Positions 1-10,859 of a DNA stretch of 64,000 bases are shown here, one piece after another; the first letter of the stretch is position 1, and each line of letters opens with the position of its first letter. The notes below the pieces were generated by a model. It searched no databases and was not told the DNA's origin. It saw nothing but the letters and a program-made list of their open reading frames with translations. Source of the stretch: Haematococcus lacustris (taxonomy: Eukaryota; Chlorophyta; Chlorophyceae; Chlamydomonadales; Haematococcaceae); contig JASKMD010000020.1 in the NCBI GenBank assembly GCA_030144725.1, positions 4,482,703 to 4,546,702 on the forward strand, in the 5' to 3' direction. A program made the position numbers and the translations under genes.

Positions 1-70
1 TATGCCACAGCCGTTGCCCCTAAATAAAACCACGTCGTTTGTCGAGTGGCGACATGGGGCGATGGGCTAG

Positions 71-1102
71 TTGAGGCTGGTCGGGTTGTGGAAGGCCATG
101 GTTGGCGAGGACACGGACCCAGTTCGCTGTGAACGTGCGTATGCGTGGCTGCTGTGCAACTGCAAGTCGCATTACTTGCGACTTGTAGTGGCGGCCGAGA
201 CTGCAGCTGCAGCCTGGAATGCCCTACTGGCGGAACAGCAGCCAGACAGCTTGCAGATGCAGCTCGGTGAAACTATGGGGCAGGTGAATAACAAGCTGCT
301 GGAGATTGTGTGGCAGCTGTCAGCTGCCAAGGAGCAAGTCAACGAGCCCCAACAGGTCATGGCCTTGTTGAAGGCTATGCCTCCCTTGCCGCAGTATGAG
401 AATGCAAGGGACTTCATCACATTTGGGTCTGTGCGCTCCCCACCTTCCCTCACCGAAGTCGAGCGCACGCTGCAGATTGCAGAATCCCGTGCGCAGCAGG
501 CTGGAGTGTCAGCCCAGCTGGCTGCTGTGCGTCTCCGGGGCAAGGGTGGGGTTGGTGGGGGTGGCAGCAGCAGCAGCGGCAGCAATAGCAGCCGCACGCA
601 GCCGGCTGCCGTGCCGGCAGCCTCCTCCTCATCCTCAATTGCACCGCCACGCCCACGGGCAACCGCAAACGTCAAGTGCTTCAAGTGTGGCAAGCGAGGC
701 CACTACGCACGGGACTGCCTAGACCCCCCACGAGATGGTGGTATGGCGGGGCTTGGGGCTGGTGGTGAGGGTGGTAGTGCATGGGGTGGTGGGGGCGGTT
801 GGGCTGGTGTGGGCAAGAGCAGCAGTGGGTCAACAGGGTTGTCGAGCGTCACCCTCACTGCTGTGCATGCGGGCACACTCATCCATGTGGCTGGCGCAGC
901 TCCCCCCTTGTCTGCCTGCATGCCTGCTGAGGCAGGTGTGGGAGTGGGTGGGGCTGAGGTGCACAGCTGCATCGCAGAAGGGGGCGGTGTGGTCAGCTGT
1001 GGGGACATGACCTGCTGTTGGAGTTATGCAGTAGGGCTCTCCCCTTTACTGCTCTGTGTGGTCGACAAGCATGCCTCTCTTGCCCCTGAGCCAGCTGCAT
1101 AG
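71..1102 (+). pseudogene. Ty1/copia gag (degenerate)
   Basis: This is the nucleocapsid/gag part of a Ty1/copia retrotransposon. Its middle has the UBN2-like helical layout typical of copia gag, and a CCHC zinc knuckle (CFKCGKRGHYARDC, nt about 678-719) follows a Ser/Gly-rich linker. The reading frame is already closed by a stop just before nt 71, so the N-terminus is lost or lies before the window. The same frame continues past the TAG at 1100-1102 into protease-like sequence, so gag and pol were once a single polyprotein. The copia identity is firm from the order gag, protease, pre-integrase, integrase, RT. Four in-frame stops make it a pseudogene. Confidence 0.8.
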
Positions 1103-1714
1103 CTAGCCTTGCTAGCTGTTGCCTCTACCCAACAAATGGACAGCAGCATGAGGGTGTGGGTGGCAGATTCTGAGGCTAGTCACCACATCACCCCTGGGCG
1201 CTCCTTGCCGCACGGGTATTAAGCGTTTGCGCAGCCAGTTCCTATGGGGTTGGGCAAGAGCTCAATGCAGTTGTATGCCTATGGGAAGGGCAGGGTGCGG
1301 CTGGCGGTGGATGAGGTGAGGATGGAGCTGCAGGATGTGTTGTGGGCTCCCGAGGCCAGCACCAACTATTTCTCCACCCTCGCAGCAGCTCAGAAGGGCT
1401 GAGAAATTAGGCAAACAGCTGACACCATCACCATGGTGTCCAGCAAGGGGGACTTGGTCAAGGGCAGGGTGGTTGGGAGGCAGTATTAGCTCAGCGGTAG
1501 CGCGCAACCTGTTGTGGTGGCATGTGAGCCACCCGCCTCAGCACAAGCTGTGACTGCCGTTACACCGCAGTTGCTGCATGAGAGGCTGGGCCACCTCAAT
1601 TACCGGGCCATTGGTGGTATGATTAACAAGGGAATGGTGGAAGGGGTGGAGCTCAGCGCGGGGCAGTGCAGAGCAGCAGGTAGTGGGGTGTGTCCTGGCT
1701 GTGCAGCAGGCAAG
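1103..1714 (+). pseudogene. Copia protease and GAG_pre-integrase remnant
   Basis: Continuing in the gag frame, about nt 1148-1200 encodes the copia protease start with DSEASHHIT where the family has DSGA. The glycine next to the catalytic Asp is replaced. In-frame stops lie at 1220-1222, 1400-1402 and 1487-1489. From about 1575 the HERLGHLNY segment and a downstream CPGCAAGK define the His/Cys-rich pre-integrase domain. The sequence is interrupted at GCAAG (1710-1714), the target site of the gypsy insertion, and resumes in frame at 11369. Confidence 0.75.
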
Positions 1715-1988
1715 TGTAACGGCGAGCCTTGAGCGACACCGTTCCCCTTTGCCCGCGACACCTGTGTACTGCCTATGGCGGGCGCAGGTGTGCGCATTAC
1801 TTTTACCGAGTGAGTAGGGCAGGTTAAAGCCTAGCAGCGCAAGCTGTGAGGACAACTGGTTCGATTCCAGGGGGCCCCGTTCTAAGCCCTAGCCCTCTCA
1901 CGAGGTTTTCCTGTAAACTTCTCCATGGCAGTTTTCCTCGCAACACGCAAGACGGTCTCTCGGCTAACAACGTGCACTGCACGTTACA
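1715..1988 (+). repeat. 5' LTR of gypsy A
   Basis: It is 274 bp, starts TGTAACGG and ends CGTTACA. It matches 11090-11363 except for one G/A difference near 1778. It contains an A-box-like TTACCGAGTGA (1803-1813) and a consensus tRNA B-box GGTTCGATTCC (1858-1868). The B-box sits in a T-arm-like hairpin (1856-1870), followed by CCCGTTCTAA (1876-1885). Confidence 0.95.
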
Positions 1989-1991
1989 GAG

Positions 1992-2003
1992 TGGTTTCCG
2001 ACC
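1992..2003 (+). promoter_or_regulatory. Primer-binding site of gypsy A
   Basis: TGGTTTCCGACC begins three bases after the 5' LTR. The same 12-mer lies two bases after the unrelated-length LTR of gypsy B (56873-56884). Starting with TGG, the complement of a tRNA CCA end, and being conserved between two elements, it fits a minus-strand primer site for a tRNA ending GGTCGGAAACCA. It is not the usual initiator-Met site. The tRNA identity is not known. Confidence 0.7.
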
Positions 2004-3646
2004 AGACTTGCGTTTGCGAGGGCATCATGCCTCCAGCCTTCGGCTGACTTCTGGCTTTCACGCTAGTGGAGCTTCGGCTTTGGAGAACGCTGACAGTGGA
2101 GGCGAACAACCAACGCTGCCCACCATTATCGGGGCCAGGTGGTCGTTCCAGTTTCTGCCTGACAAGCTGGTTGCCCTTTACGGATTTGTCCGTAGTTGCC
2201 ACATATCGCCCTACTATGGCTACTCCCAAAGGCTACTCTCGCGAAATGAGGTTCCTGTGGCAGGTCCAGTGTTGCGCCTTGTTGCATTTCATTGCACTCT
2301 GGCAGGCTAACTTGTAGCGCTTGTCGCACCTCCTCTAGTCCTTCTGGCCTGTCTCTTTCAGCGGCCGCAGGTTGCGTCTAAGCTTCTGGCTCAGACCGAA
2401 CAAAGGACAACACGTCGTAAACGTGGATCCAAGCAGATGGACAAGATAGCTACCTTGGTGGTACGCTGCCAGCGTGCTATGCATGTTGTACACATCTGTG
2501 TTTGTTGTGCACAACTTCATTGTGCGTGCAACTAGTCCTTTGCCAGCCCTGAATGTATCAGGTTTGCATATGCTTGGCCATCGCTGCCAGCCATGCTACA
2601 GCCGTGCTATGCTTAGTACATGCTGCTGACAGCCTCAAGCCCTTAGGCTTGCTGATGGCCTTGGTGATGGCTATGGTACATATCTGACCTTTGCCTTCTA
2701 CTCACCATGTTAATGTGGTTGCCCCAAGTACAGGTGTTCTTACAGGTCGTCTATGATCTCTATGAAACCTTTATGGCAGCCTATGGCAACGTCTATGGCA
2801 GTTCTATACATGGACAGCCCTAATCCTGGTGCGGCATGACACATAGTGTCATTTTCTGCCATAAGCATCTGCTTGCACCATGCATACTTGCTTATCAAGG
2901 CAATGTGTTACTCGACGTTGTCGTCTTGCTATTGTGGCACTCTGCTGGTCATGAAGCACAGTTCAAGGGAACCCTATTGTGAGCCATTGTGCCCTGATGG
3001 GTTGCCTGACAGCCTTGTAGGCTCAGGTCCATGCGATGGTGGCCATGCCCCACCCTCCTGATCAGGTTACCCATGGTCCTTGTCACCCTGAACCTAGTGT
3101 CAACTTCGACCATTTCATGTGACCCATGTGTTGCGCTTTGGCGCACTCCTCGCATACAAGGATATCTTGTCATGCATGAGCTTGTTCTGATCATCAGGTC
3201 TACCATGCAAACGTTTGTCATACTTTGCCATTGGCACCATGCCACTTTGATGTTTAGCATGCACTTACAGCTGCTCTGATGACCTGAGATAGAGCTCTTG
3301 TGTTGTAAACAAGCTTGTAGGCTACGTCCTAAATCCATTTTATGTATGGCTGTGTGTCCAACCCTTATGGGTAAGACATCCAAACACATGTACACTCATC
3401 ACTTGATCATGACATGCCTTCATGGTATGTGCATGCACATGGTGTCATGTTGTACACACTTGCTACTATAGTTGTGGCTGACAACATAGTTGTGCACCGC
3501 TATGCCATTGAGCACACGTGGTTTTTGCAAACATGGCATCTTGTCATGAACTTTGCCTTTGGCCTGACAAGCGCATGTCATAAGAGCAAACACCATGCAG
3601 CCGCCAAGGTATACTATGCCTTTGGCTACTGGCAGACAATGCTTCC
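2004..3646 (+). other. Gypsy A gag region, no readable gag
   Basis: This stretch occupies the place of gag and the protease start. No frame gives a gag-like protein or zinc knuckle. Short ORFs (for example 2949-3395 minus and 3414-3650 plus) have no recognisable domain. The region is less GC-rich than its surroundings and full of near-repeated words such as CATGGT and CTATGGC, so it may be eroded gag or an unrelated insert. I see no other feature in it. Confidence 0.5.
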
Positions 3647-5691
3647 TTGACTTGCAATGGTTCTGTGTCATTGCCATTGTCTTTGCCAGGTCATGAGGCA
3701 AGATGCAAACTGACGGTCATGCCCCAGTTTGTAAAGGGCTATGACGTGCTACTGGGTGATGATTGGTTGTTTGCTAATCAGGCTACACTGTCATATGAGC
3801 ATAAGACTTTGTCTTTAGCTCGCCCAGGTGAACCTCCTGTTCAGTTACCATGTCACTCTGCAGTACCTCCTGCAGCAGTCCCTGCTATCAAGCAACCAAT
3901 GGTCACTCCTCCACCTGCTTTCCTTATCAGTGCCATGAAGGCAACTGTACCAATGGCTACTGCCAAGGTGGCAGCAAGGTGGTTGAGAAAAGGCGGTCGT
4001 GCCGTTGTGGCTGTTATCAGCCCTGATGGCTCTGCCACACCTGAACCTGAGGTAACCCCTCATGGTCTCCCTGATGCTATCAAAGCTCAGTTAGATTCTC
4101 TGCTGGCAGAATACAATGATGTGTTCACACCTCTCACTGGTTTGCCACCAGACCGCCCAGTGGGACATACCATACCCCTGGAGCCTGGTAACCGCCCTCC
4201 AGCCACTCCCATGTACAGGCTAAGCAAGCCTGAACATGACGAGCTGAAGCAACAGATACAGGACCTCCTTGCTAAAGGTATGATTGAGCCAAGCTCTTCT
4301 CCTTATGCAGCTCCTGCCCTGTTTGTTCAGAAGAAGTCAGGTGAACTGAGAATGTGTATAGACTATAGGCAGCTCAACAAGATCACACTGCGTGATCAGT
4401 ATCCACTGCCTCGTATTGATGACTTGTTTGACAAGCTGTCTGGCTGCAAAGTCTTCTCATCCCTAGACCTGCAGGCTGGTTACCACCAGATCAGGATCAC
4501 TCCTGAGGATGTGCCTAAAACGGCCTTCCGTACACCTGAAGGTCACTTTCAGTTCAAGGTGTTATGCTTTGGACTGACCAACGCTCTAGCTACATTTCAA
4601 CGGGTCATGAACGACGCCTTTGCTACTGTGCTAGGTAAGTGTGCCTTGGTGTATCTGGACGACATCCTTGTCATGTCTAGGTCAGTTCAGGATCACCTGC
4701 TGCACCTCAAGCAAGTCTTTGAACTGCTGCGTAAGAATAAGTTGTATGCTAAACTATCTAAATGTGAGTTTATGCGCTATACACTTAAATTCTTAGGCCA
4801 TCTGGTCACCGCTGGAGGCATTGCGGTAGACCCTGATAAGGTCTCAACAATTGCTAACTGGCCTATTCCCCAGTCCCTCCAGGGATTACAGTCATTCCTT
4901 GGCGCAGCTAATTATGTGCGCAAGTTTGTCTGTAATTTCAGCAATATTGCTGCACCTCTCACAAATCTTTGTGGTAAAGGCGGTCTGTCCTTTCCATGGC
5001 ATGACTGGCCTGAGGTACCTTTGACAGCATTCAATGCTCTCAAAGCTGCCATCGCTGCAGTACCCATGCTGAGACTACCCAATCACACCAAACCGTTCCA
5101 GGTTTACTGTGATGCGTCCCTTCAGGGACTGGGTGCAGCCCTCATGCAGGATGGCTATCCATTGGCTTATCTAAGCCGTAAGCTATCACCTGCTGAGATC
5201 AACTACACGACTGGTGAACAAGAGTTCCTCTCTTTAGTCAAAGCATGCAAAGAATGGCGCTGCTACTTAAAAGGCGTGCCGTTCACTCTATTCACCGATC
5301 ACCAGCCTTTGGTTGCCTTGCCTACCCAGACAGTGCTATATAGGCGCCAGGCCAGGTGGTAGAGTTCATGAGCAGGTTCTCATACAGGCTCGTGCATATT
5401 GCCGGCACTGTGAACCCTGCAGACCCTTTGTCCCGGATTGTGCACGATTCTCCAGAAAGTGCCTCGGTGTGTGCTGTCACCACCATGAGGCAGGCCAAGC
5501 TTTCTTTGGAGGGGGGGGGAGCTCGTGAGGCTGGCCTTCGTGCCGCTGCCCCGGCTGCCATCAGTGCGAAATCCCCCCTTGCTCTGTCACAATTTGAGAA
5601 AGATACCACGTGTGTTGAAGCCATGTTGGACCCGATAGGGTCTGAGACCCCTGATACACAGATTGAGACAGCGCAGTATCACTCACGATAA
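3647..5691 (+). pseudogene. Gypsy A pol: protease tail, RT, RNase H
   Basis: The first open part (to 5362) begins with the C-terminal half of a retropepsin (LTVMPQFVKGYDVLLG..DWL, closely like gypsy B at about 58940-59000). Next is a complete reverse transcriptase (motif A SSLDLQAGYHQI; catalytic YLDD at about 4651) and RNase H (YCDASLQGLGAAL, then TDHQPL). A one-base deletion near 5357 shifts the frame, and the product continues in ORF 5356-5691 through the HIAGTVNPADPLSR tail. The true frame is then cut at 5680 by the DNA element and resumes at 9413. The protease active-site half is missing. Confidence 0.9.
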
Positions 5692-5828
5692 ACAAGGACC
5701 GGTCGCGATTGGACCGACCATAGCTCATTGGAAAGAGGAGTAGAAGGCCGTTCGAACGGTATAAGTCTTACGTAACTCCGTGCATCCGTTGCGACGTAAT
5801 TTGGCCGCGATTTTCCTAACCAAGCAAT

Positions 5829-6175
5829 CTGCACAGATGTCGGTTATCCTTAATCTGCACAGCTGCTAATAGTCGACATCTGCACAGATGTCGTATACCG
5901 CAACCAACATCTGTGCAGCTGCTGACGACGACATCTGCACAGATGTCGACTTTTACATTCAATGCTTGGCTGTGCAGATGTTGACACCGACATCTGTGCA
6001 GATGTTGACAACGACATCTGCACAGATGTCGACTATTACATTCGAGCCTTGGCTGTGCAGATGTTGTCTATAGCATCTGCACAGATGTCGACTTTTACAT
6101 TCGCGGCTTGGCTGTGCAGATGTCGTGGCTTCATCTGCACAGATGTCGACTATTTCATCGACTCTTACATCCGCA
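5829..6175. repeat. Left subterminal CATCTGCACAGATG palindrome array
   Basis: The near-palindrome CATCTG-CA-CAGATG and its complement CATCTG-TG-CAGATG recur about a dozen times, often followed by TCG and spaced by short AT-rich spacers (GACTTTTACATTC, GACTATTAC). The same motif fills the other subterminal region at 8395-9235. Paired subterminal arrays are where transposases of several DNA-transposon families bind. Confidence 0.85.
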
Positions 6176-6600
6176 AAACACATGTATTGACACCCAAACA
6201 TCCCGCAACATCCCCGCAAAACACATCTATTGACCACCAAACACCCCGCAACACCTTGCTACACCCCCGCAAAACACATGTATTGACGACCAAACACCCC
6301 GCAACACCTTGCTACACCCCCGCAAAACACATGTATTGACACCCAAACACCCCGCAACACCTCGCTACACCCCCGCAAAACACATGTATTGACGACCTAA
6401 CACCCCGCAACATCTCCGCAAAACACATGCATTGACACCCAAACATCCCGCAACACCTCGCTACGGGACTTGCAAGCACATGTCTCGATGCACCATCACT
6501 CCACAACACCTCAATATGGAAATGCTAAGCACATGCATTGATGCACCCAATGACCGCAACACCCCCCTACGATGTGACAAGGTAGCAACGACACTCTTTG
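6176..6600. repeat. Degenerate tandem array with ACACATGTATTGAC
   Basis: Units of roughly 60 bases contain CCCGCAACACCTCGCTACACC, CGCAAAACACATGTATTGAC and a short ACCCAAACA or GACCAAACA link. At least five imperfect copies lie between 6176 and 6465 and fade toward 6600. There is no coding signal. It is part of the DNA element's filler. Confidence 0.7.
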
Positions 6601-6621
6601 CATCACCACACTCAGGTTGAA

Positions 6622-6752
6622 CATGCATCACCATCACCATCACCATCACCATCACCATCTCCATCACCATCACCATCACCATCACCACCACCATCACCAT
6701 CACCATCACCATCACCATCACCATCACCATCACCATCACCATCACCATCACC
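6622..6752. repeat. (CATCAC)n hexanucleotide repeat
   Basis: About 20 near-perfect CATCAC units with a few CACCAC or CATCTC variants. All six frames are open through it, giving spurious His-rich or Met-Val ORFs. It is a simple repeat, not a gene. Confidence 0.95.
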
Positions 6753-6945
6753 ACACCACACCACAACAAGGTGACAACACAACAACATCGCAGCAAGGCG
6801 GCAAGATGACGAGGACAACAAGCACGGGCTGACAACCACCCAAGCGCTCAGCTATCCCTTTTGATAGGTAGGGTCATTGTGGTGTGTGGGCATGGCATGC
6901 CCAGGGTGGGCTGGGTGGGCTGCTACTCCAAGCTGCCCGCTCCAG

Positions 6946-7290
6946 GTTGCTACGCCAAGGGTAGGGTAGGGAGAGGGCTGCTACGCCAAGGGTAGGGTAG
7001 GGAGAGGGCTGCTACGCCAAGGGTAGGGTAGGGAGAGGGCTGCTACGCCAAGGGTAGGGTAGGGAGAGGGCTGCTACGCCAAGGGTAGGGTAGGGAGAGG
7101 GCTGCTACGCCAAGGGTAGGGTAGGGAGAGGGCTGCTACGCCAAGGGTAGGGTAGGGAGAGGGCTGCTACGCCAAGGGTAGGGTAGGGAGAGGGCTGCTA
7201 CGCCAAGGGTAGGGTAGGGAGAGGGCTGCTACGCCAAGGGTAGGGTAGGGAGAGGGCTGCTGCGCCAAGGGTAGGGTAGGGAGAGGGTTG
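6946..7290. repeat. 31-bp G-rich minisatellite, about 11 copies
   Basis: The unit is GGGTAGGGTAGGGAGAGGG followed by CTGCTACGCCAA, almost identical between copies. Each unit has four G-runs and fits a G-quadruplex motif on the plus strand. It lies in the middle of the DNA element. The flank to about 7420 is also G-rich. Confidence 0.93.
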
Positions 7291-7629
7291 CAGCGTGTGT
7301 CGTGGGGCGGGGGGTGGGAAAGGCGGGAGGTAGGTGGGGTGCCAGGCTTGGAGGTGGTGGGACAGGGGAGGGGAGGGGGAAGGGGGAAGGAGGAAGGGGG
7401 GAAGAGGGAAGGGCTGACTGTGGGACCTGCAGTAAACAATGGGCATCTTTGCGGTTAGGCTGGGCATCGGACCACCCATGTGCAAGGGCTGGCCACTCAC
7501 TCTTTGCTAGCCCCACTTCTATACCTACCTGGCAGCGCCTCCATGGCTGCAGCTCCTGGCTGCTCTTGCGCTCCATGCACCTGCTTCTTGTGGTAGGGTG
7601 ATGAAGGAGGTGGTGGTGGGGGAGGGAGG

Positions 7630-7750
7630 GGAGGGCTGGGCTGGGCTGGGCTGGGCTGGGCTGGGCTGGGCTGGGCTGGGCTGGGCTGGGCTGGGCTGGG
7701 CTGGGCTGGGCTGGGCTGGGCTGGGCTGGGCTGGGCTGGGCTGGGCTGGG
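7630..7750. repeat. (GGGCT)n pentanucleotide repeat
   Basis: More than 20 perfect GGGCT units inside the DNA element. The PSPAQ- or GLGWA-type ORFs across it are repeat artefacts. Confidence 0.95.
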
Positions 7751-8394
7751 TGTAGGGAAGAGAAGGTTGGGACCATTTAACCTGCAACAATTCAGTGGTT
7801 GGCAAATAGTCAAGCAAGGTACTTGGAGCCACATGACTGCAAGATTAGCTACTCACCATTTGCTAGGGCGGGGTTTGTGTGGGGAAGGTAGGTGGGAATG
7901 GAAGGGGAGGGTGCTCCTATCTGTTCCTAGCTGCTCCAAGTGCACTTCGTCTCATGCATGGCTCCTGACCGCCTCTCCGGGCTCCTCCACTCCTCTTCCG
8001 CTCCGTCTCGCCGGGCTACGTGTCCTAGTTGCACCTCATGCATTTCTTCGCTGTGTCGCTGCATCGCTGCACCTCCTTCCGTTTTCTATCGCTATCTCTT
8101 GATCCTGTCGCCTAACCTGATGGCATCTATTTATGGCTGGTCGCCAATGCTAAGCGGCTGGCTGGCTCGTAGCTAGCCTTTTGGCGACGAGTTTTGTTGG
8201 CTGCTCCTGGCTGCTCATTGCTGCTGTATGGGGCAATCTACACTCCTGCGCGGTTCCTTGGCTTCCTTCGCGCCACCTTTGCGAAAACTTCATGCAGATA
8301 TCACACAGATTGTTGAATAATGGAAGAGTCTTGATTCCTTCGCGGTGACTTTGCTTCCTTCGCGGTGCCTTTGCGTAGCCTTCATGTGCACAGC
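7751..8394. other. Unique spacer of the DNA element
   Basis: Between the pentanucleotide repeat and the right palindrome array I see no domain-bearing ORF, RNA gene or long repeat. A duplicated TTCCTTCGCGGTG phrase (about 8336-8370) is the only internal structure noted. Confidence 0.5.
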
Positions 8395-9235
8395 TGCACT
8401 ACTTGGCATCTGTGCAGATGTCGAGGTATTTATCTGCACAGATGTCGCCTTTATTAGCATCTGCACAGATGTCGTCCTTAAATGATAACCGGCATCTGCA
8501 CAGATGCCGCCCTTTTGTGCATCTGCACAGATTTAATTACCGACATCTGCACAGATGTCGCCTTTATTAGCATCTGCACAGATTAAATAACCGGCATCTG
8601 CACAGATGTCGCCTTTATTAGCATCTGCACAGATGTCGTCCTTAAATTATAACCGGCATCTGCACAGATGTCGCCCTTTTGTGCATCTGCACAGATTTAA
8701 TTACCGACATCTGCACAGATGTCGCCTTTATTAGCATCTGCACAGATGTCGTCCTTAAATTATAACCGGCATCTGCACAGATGTCGCCCTTTTGTGCATC
8801 TGCACAGATTTAATTACCGACATCTGCACAGATGTCGCCTTTATTAGCATCTGCACAGATTTAATAACCGGCATCTGCACAGATGTCGCCTTTATTAGCA
8901 TCTGCACAGATGTCGTCCTTAAATTATAACCGGCATCTGCACAGATGTCGCCCTTTTGTGCATCTGCACAGATTTAATTACTGACATCTGCACAGATGTC
9001 GCCTTTATTAGCATCTGCACAGATGTCGTCCTTAAATTATAACCGGCATCTGCACAGATGTCGCCCTTTTGTGCATCTGCACAGATTTAATTACCGACAT
9101 CTGCACAGATGTCGCCTTTATTAGCATCTGCACAGATTTAATAACCGGCATCTGCACAGATGTCGCTTTTCCTAAAGGCATCGGCATGCATCTGCACAGA
9201 TTCCGGGCTCATTTAACCAACATCTGTGCAGATTC
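8395..9235. repeat. Right subterminal palindrome array with higher-order repeat
   Basis: About 30 copies of CATCTGCACAGATG are spaced by TCGCCTTTATTAG, TCGTCCTTAAATTATAACCGG, TCGCCCTTTTGTG and TTAATTACCGA. These spacers cycle in a fixed order, giving a higher-order unit of roughly 110 bp repeated five or more times. It mirrors the left array at 5829-6175 and marks the second subterminal region. Confidence 0.9.
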
Positions 9236-9410
9236 CCAAAAAGGGGGGGGTACCTCGCGCGCGGATCGATGTATCTTCGCAACCGCTGCGAGTTAGGACT
9301 TCATTCAAGAGCGAGGTCCCCCTTAAACTCAACGCTCTATCGTTCTATCGGAGCAGAAAGTCCATCCGATGCAAAAAAGGCCCCCGCGTCGGCCTTATTT
9401 ATCGTGAGTG

Positions 9411-10859
9411 ATCCTGCGGCTCCAGCTGCTCCTATGGGACTTTCTGATCAACTGAACCTAGGATACCAGCGGGACCCTGCGTTTGCTGCTGAAGCTGATC
9501 ATTCTGGAATGTACCAGGACACTGATGGTCTCTGGCGGATCTCTGGTAAGGACTTAGTGGTGGTCCCCAATGTGCCTGAACTGCGTGAGCACATTCTGCA
9601 CGAGATGCATGATGCTGCCTATGCTGGCCATGTGGGAATGACCAAAACCCTCGAGCGTGTCACACGTGTATTCTGGTGGAACACTGTGCGTGCTGATGTA
9701 AGGGACTATGTTGGAACATGTGATGCGTGTCAACGCGATAAGTCCTCCAACTCTAAGCCAGGTGGTCTGTTGAGACCCCTGACTATCCCGGGGTATCGGT
9801 GGGAGCATGTCTATGGACCTTGTGACCAAGCTGCCTACTGGGACCCATGGCTATGATGCCATCTGTGTTGTTGACCGCCTGAGCAAAATGGTGCATTTTG
9901 TGCCCTGCAAGGAGTCCATGAATGCCATGGCCTTCACCCGGCTGTTCATTAACAATGTATTCAGGTTACACGGCCTTCCGGCTGAAGTACTCACCGATCG
10001 TGGTGCACACTTTAATAATAAGTTCTGGCATGCTGTTAAAAAGCTGCTGGGTATGAAGACAAATATGTCTACTGCCTACAGGCCCCAGAGTGATGGCCAG
10101 ACTGAGAGGTACAATCGTGTACTTGAGGAAATGCTTCGTCATTACATCTCTCCCACTCAGGCTGACTGGCCTGATCACCTTGCCTTGGCTGAGTTTGCCG
10201 TAAACAACTCATGGCAGGAGTCTATACACTCCACGCCCTTCTTCCTCAACACAGGCCAGAGCCCTGTCACTCCTGGGCTGCGTGACCTGCCTAATGGCGG
10301 CCGCTGTCCCTCTGCCCATGCCTTTGCCACTTGGTGGAAAGAAGGTGTTGCCCATGCAAGGCGGCACATGGCTGATGCGCAGGCCAGGTACAAGCGTCAT
10401 GCTGACACTGGCCTGAAAGACGTGGAATTTGAGGTGGGTGCACAGGTCTTGCTGAGCACCAGGAACCTGCGCATTAAGACAGGCAAGGTCCGCAAGTTTG
10501 TGCCACGTTATGTAGGACCCTTCGTGGTTGAGGCTAAGATCAATGCCAATGCCTACAAACTCACTCTGCCTGCCACCATGAGCAGGCTGCATCCTGTCTT
10601 CCATGTGTCACTGCTCAAGAAGTATTCTGGCAGTGACGTGGGCATCATGCCTCCCCCTGTGGAATGGATGGATGAGACTCCTGTGTACTATGTTGAGCGT
10701 CTGCTTGACCACAGATACGTCCGTGCAGGAAAGGCTGGGGTGTTCCTGGTCCAGTGGGAAGGCTATGACGCCTCCTTCAATACCTGGGAGCCACGAGCCA
10801 ACCTGACTGGCTGTGACAAGCTTCTGGCTGAGTACAATGCCATCCACTGTCTCAAGTGA
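9411..10859 (+). pseudogene. Gypsy A integrase and chromodomain
   Basis: Immediately after the DNA element the pol frame resumes. The HHCC zinc domain is at about 9590-9735 (H..H...GHVGMTKT...CDACQRDKS). A frameshift near 9815 moves to the frame of 9807-10859. There the DDE core shows CVVDRLSKM, TDRGAHF and GQTERYNRVLEEML. A C-terminal chromodomain follows (YYVERLLDHRYV...FLVQWEGYDASFNTWEP, about 10681-10800). The chromodomain places the element among chromoviruses, whose integrases are thought to be guided to modified histones. Stop at 10857-10859. Confidence 0.92.

Larger units (their letters stand above)
5680..9410. mobile_element. TIR-bounded non-autonomous DNA element in gypsy pol
   Basis: The ends CACTCACGATAAACAAGG (5680-5697) and CCTTATTTATCGTGAGTG (9393-9410) are imperfect inverted repeats with one mismatch over 18 bases. 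Both are flanked by AT (5678-5679, 9411-9412), a possible 2-bp target duplication. Removing 3,733 bp restores an in-frame gypsy polyprotein across the junction. Inside there is no transposase, only subterminal palindrome arrays, two minisatellites and simple repeats. The superfamily is unclear: the CACT start recalls CACTA elements but the target duplication would be too short. Confidence 0.75.

Noticed and set aside
6617..6832. His-rich ORF starting MNMHHHHHH
   Set aside because: Product of the CATCAC simple repeat within the DNA element.
8395..9235. CRISPR-like array
   Set aside because: The repeats are short palindromes with a few recurring spacers, in eukaryotic DNA, with no cas genes. 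They form a subterminal transposon repeat.
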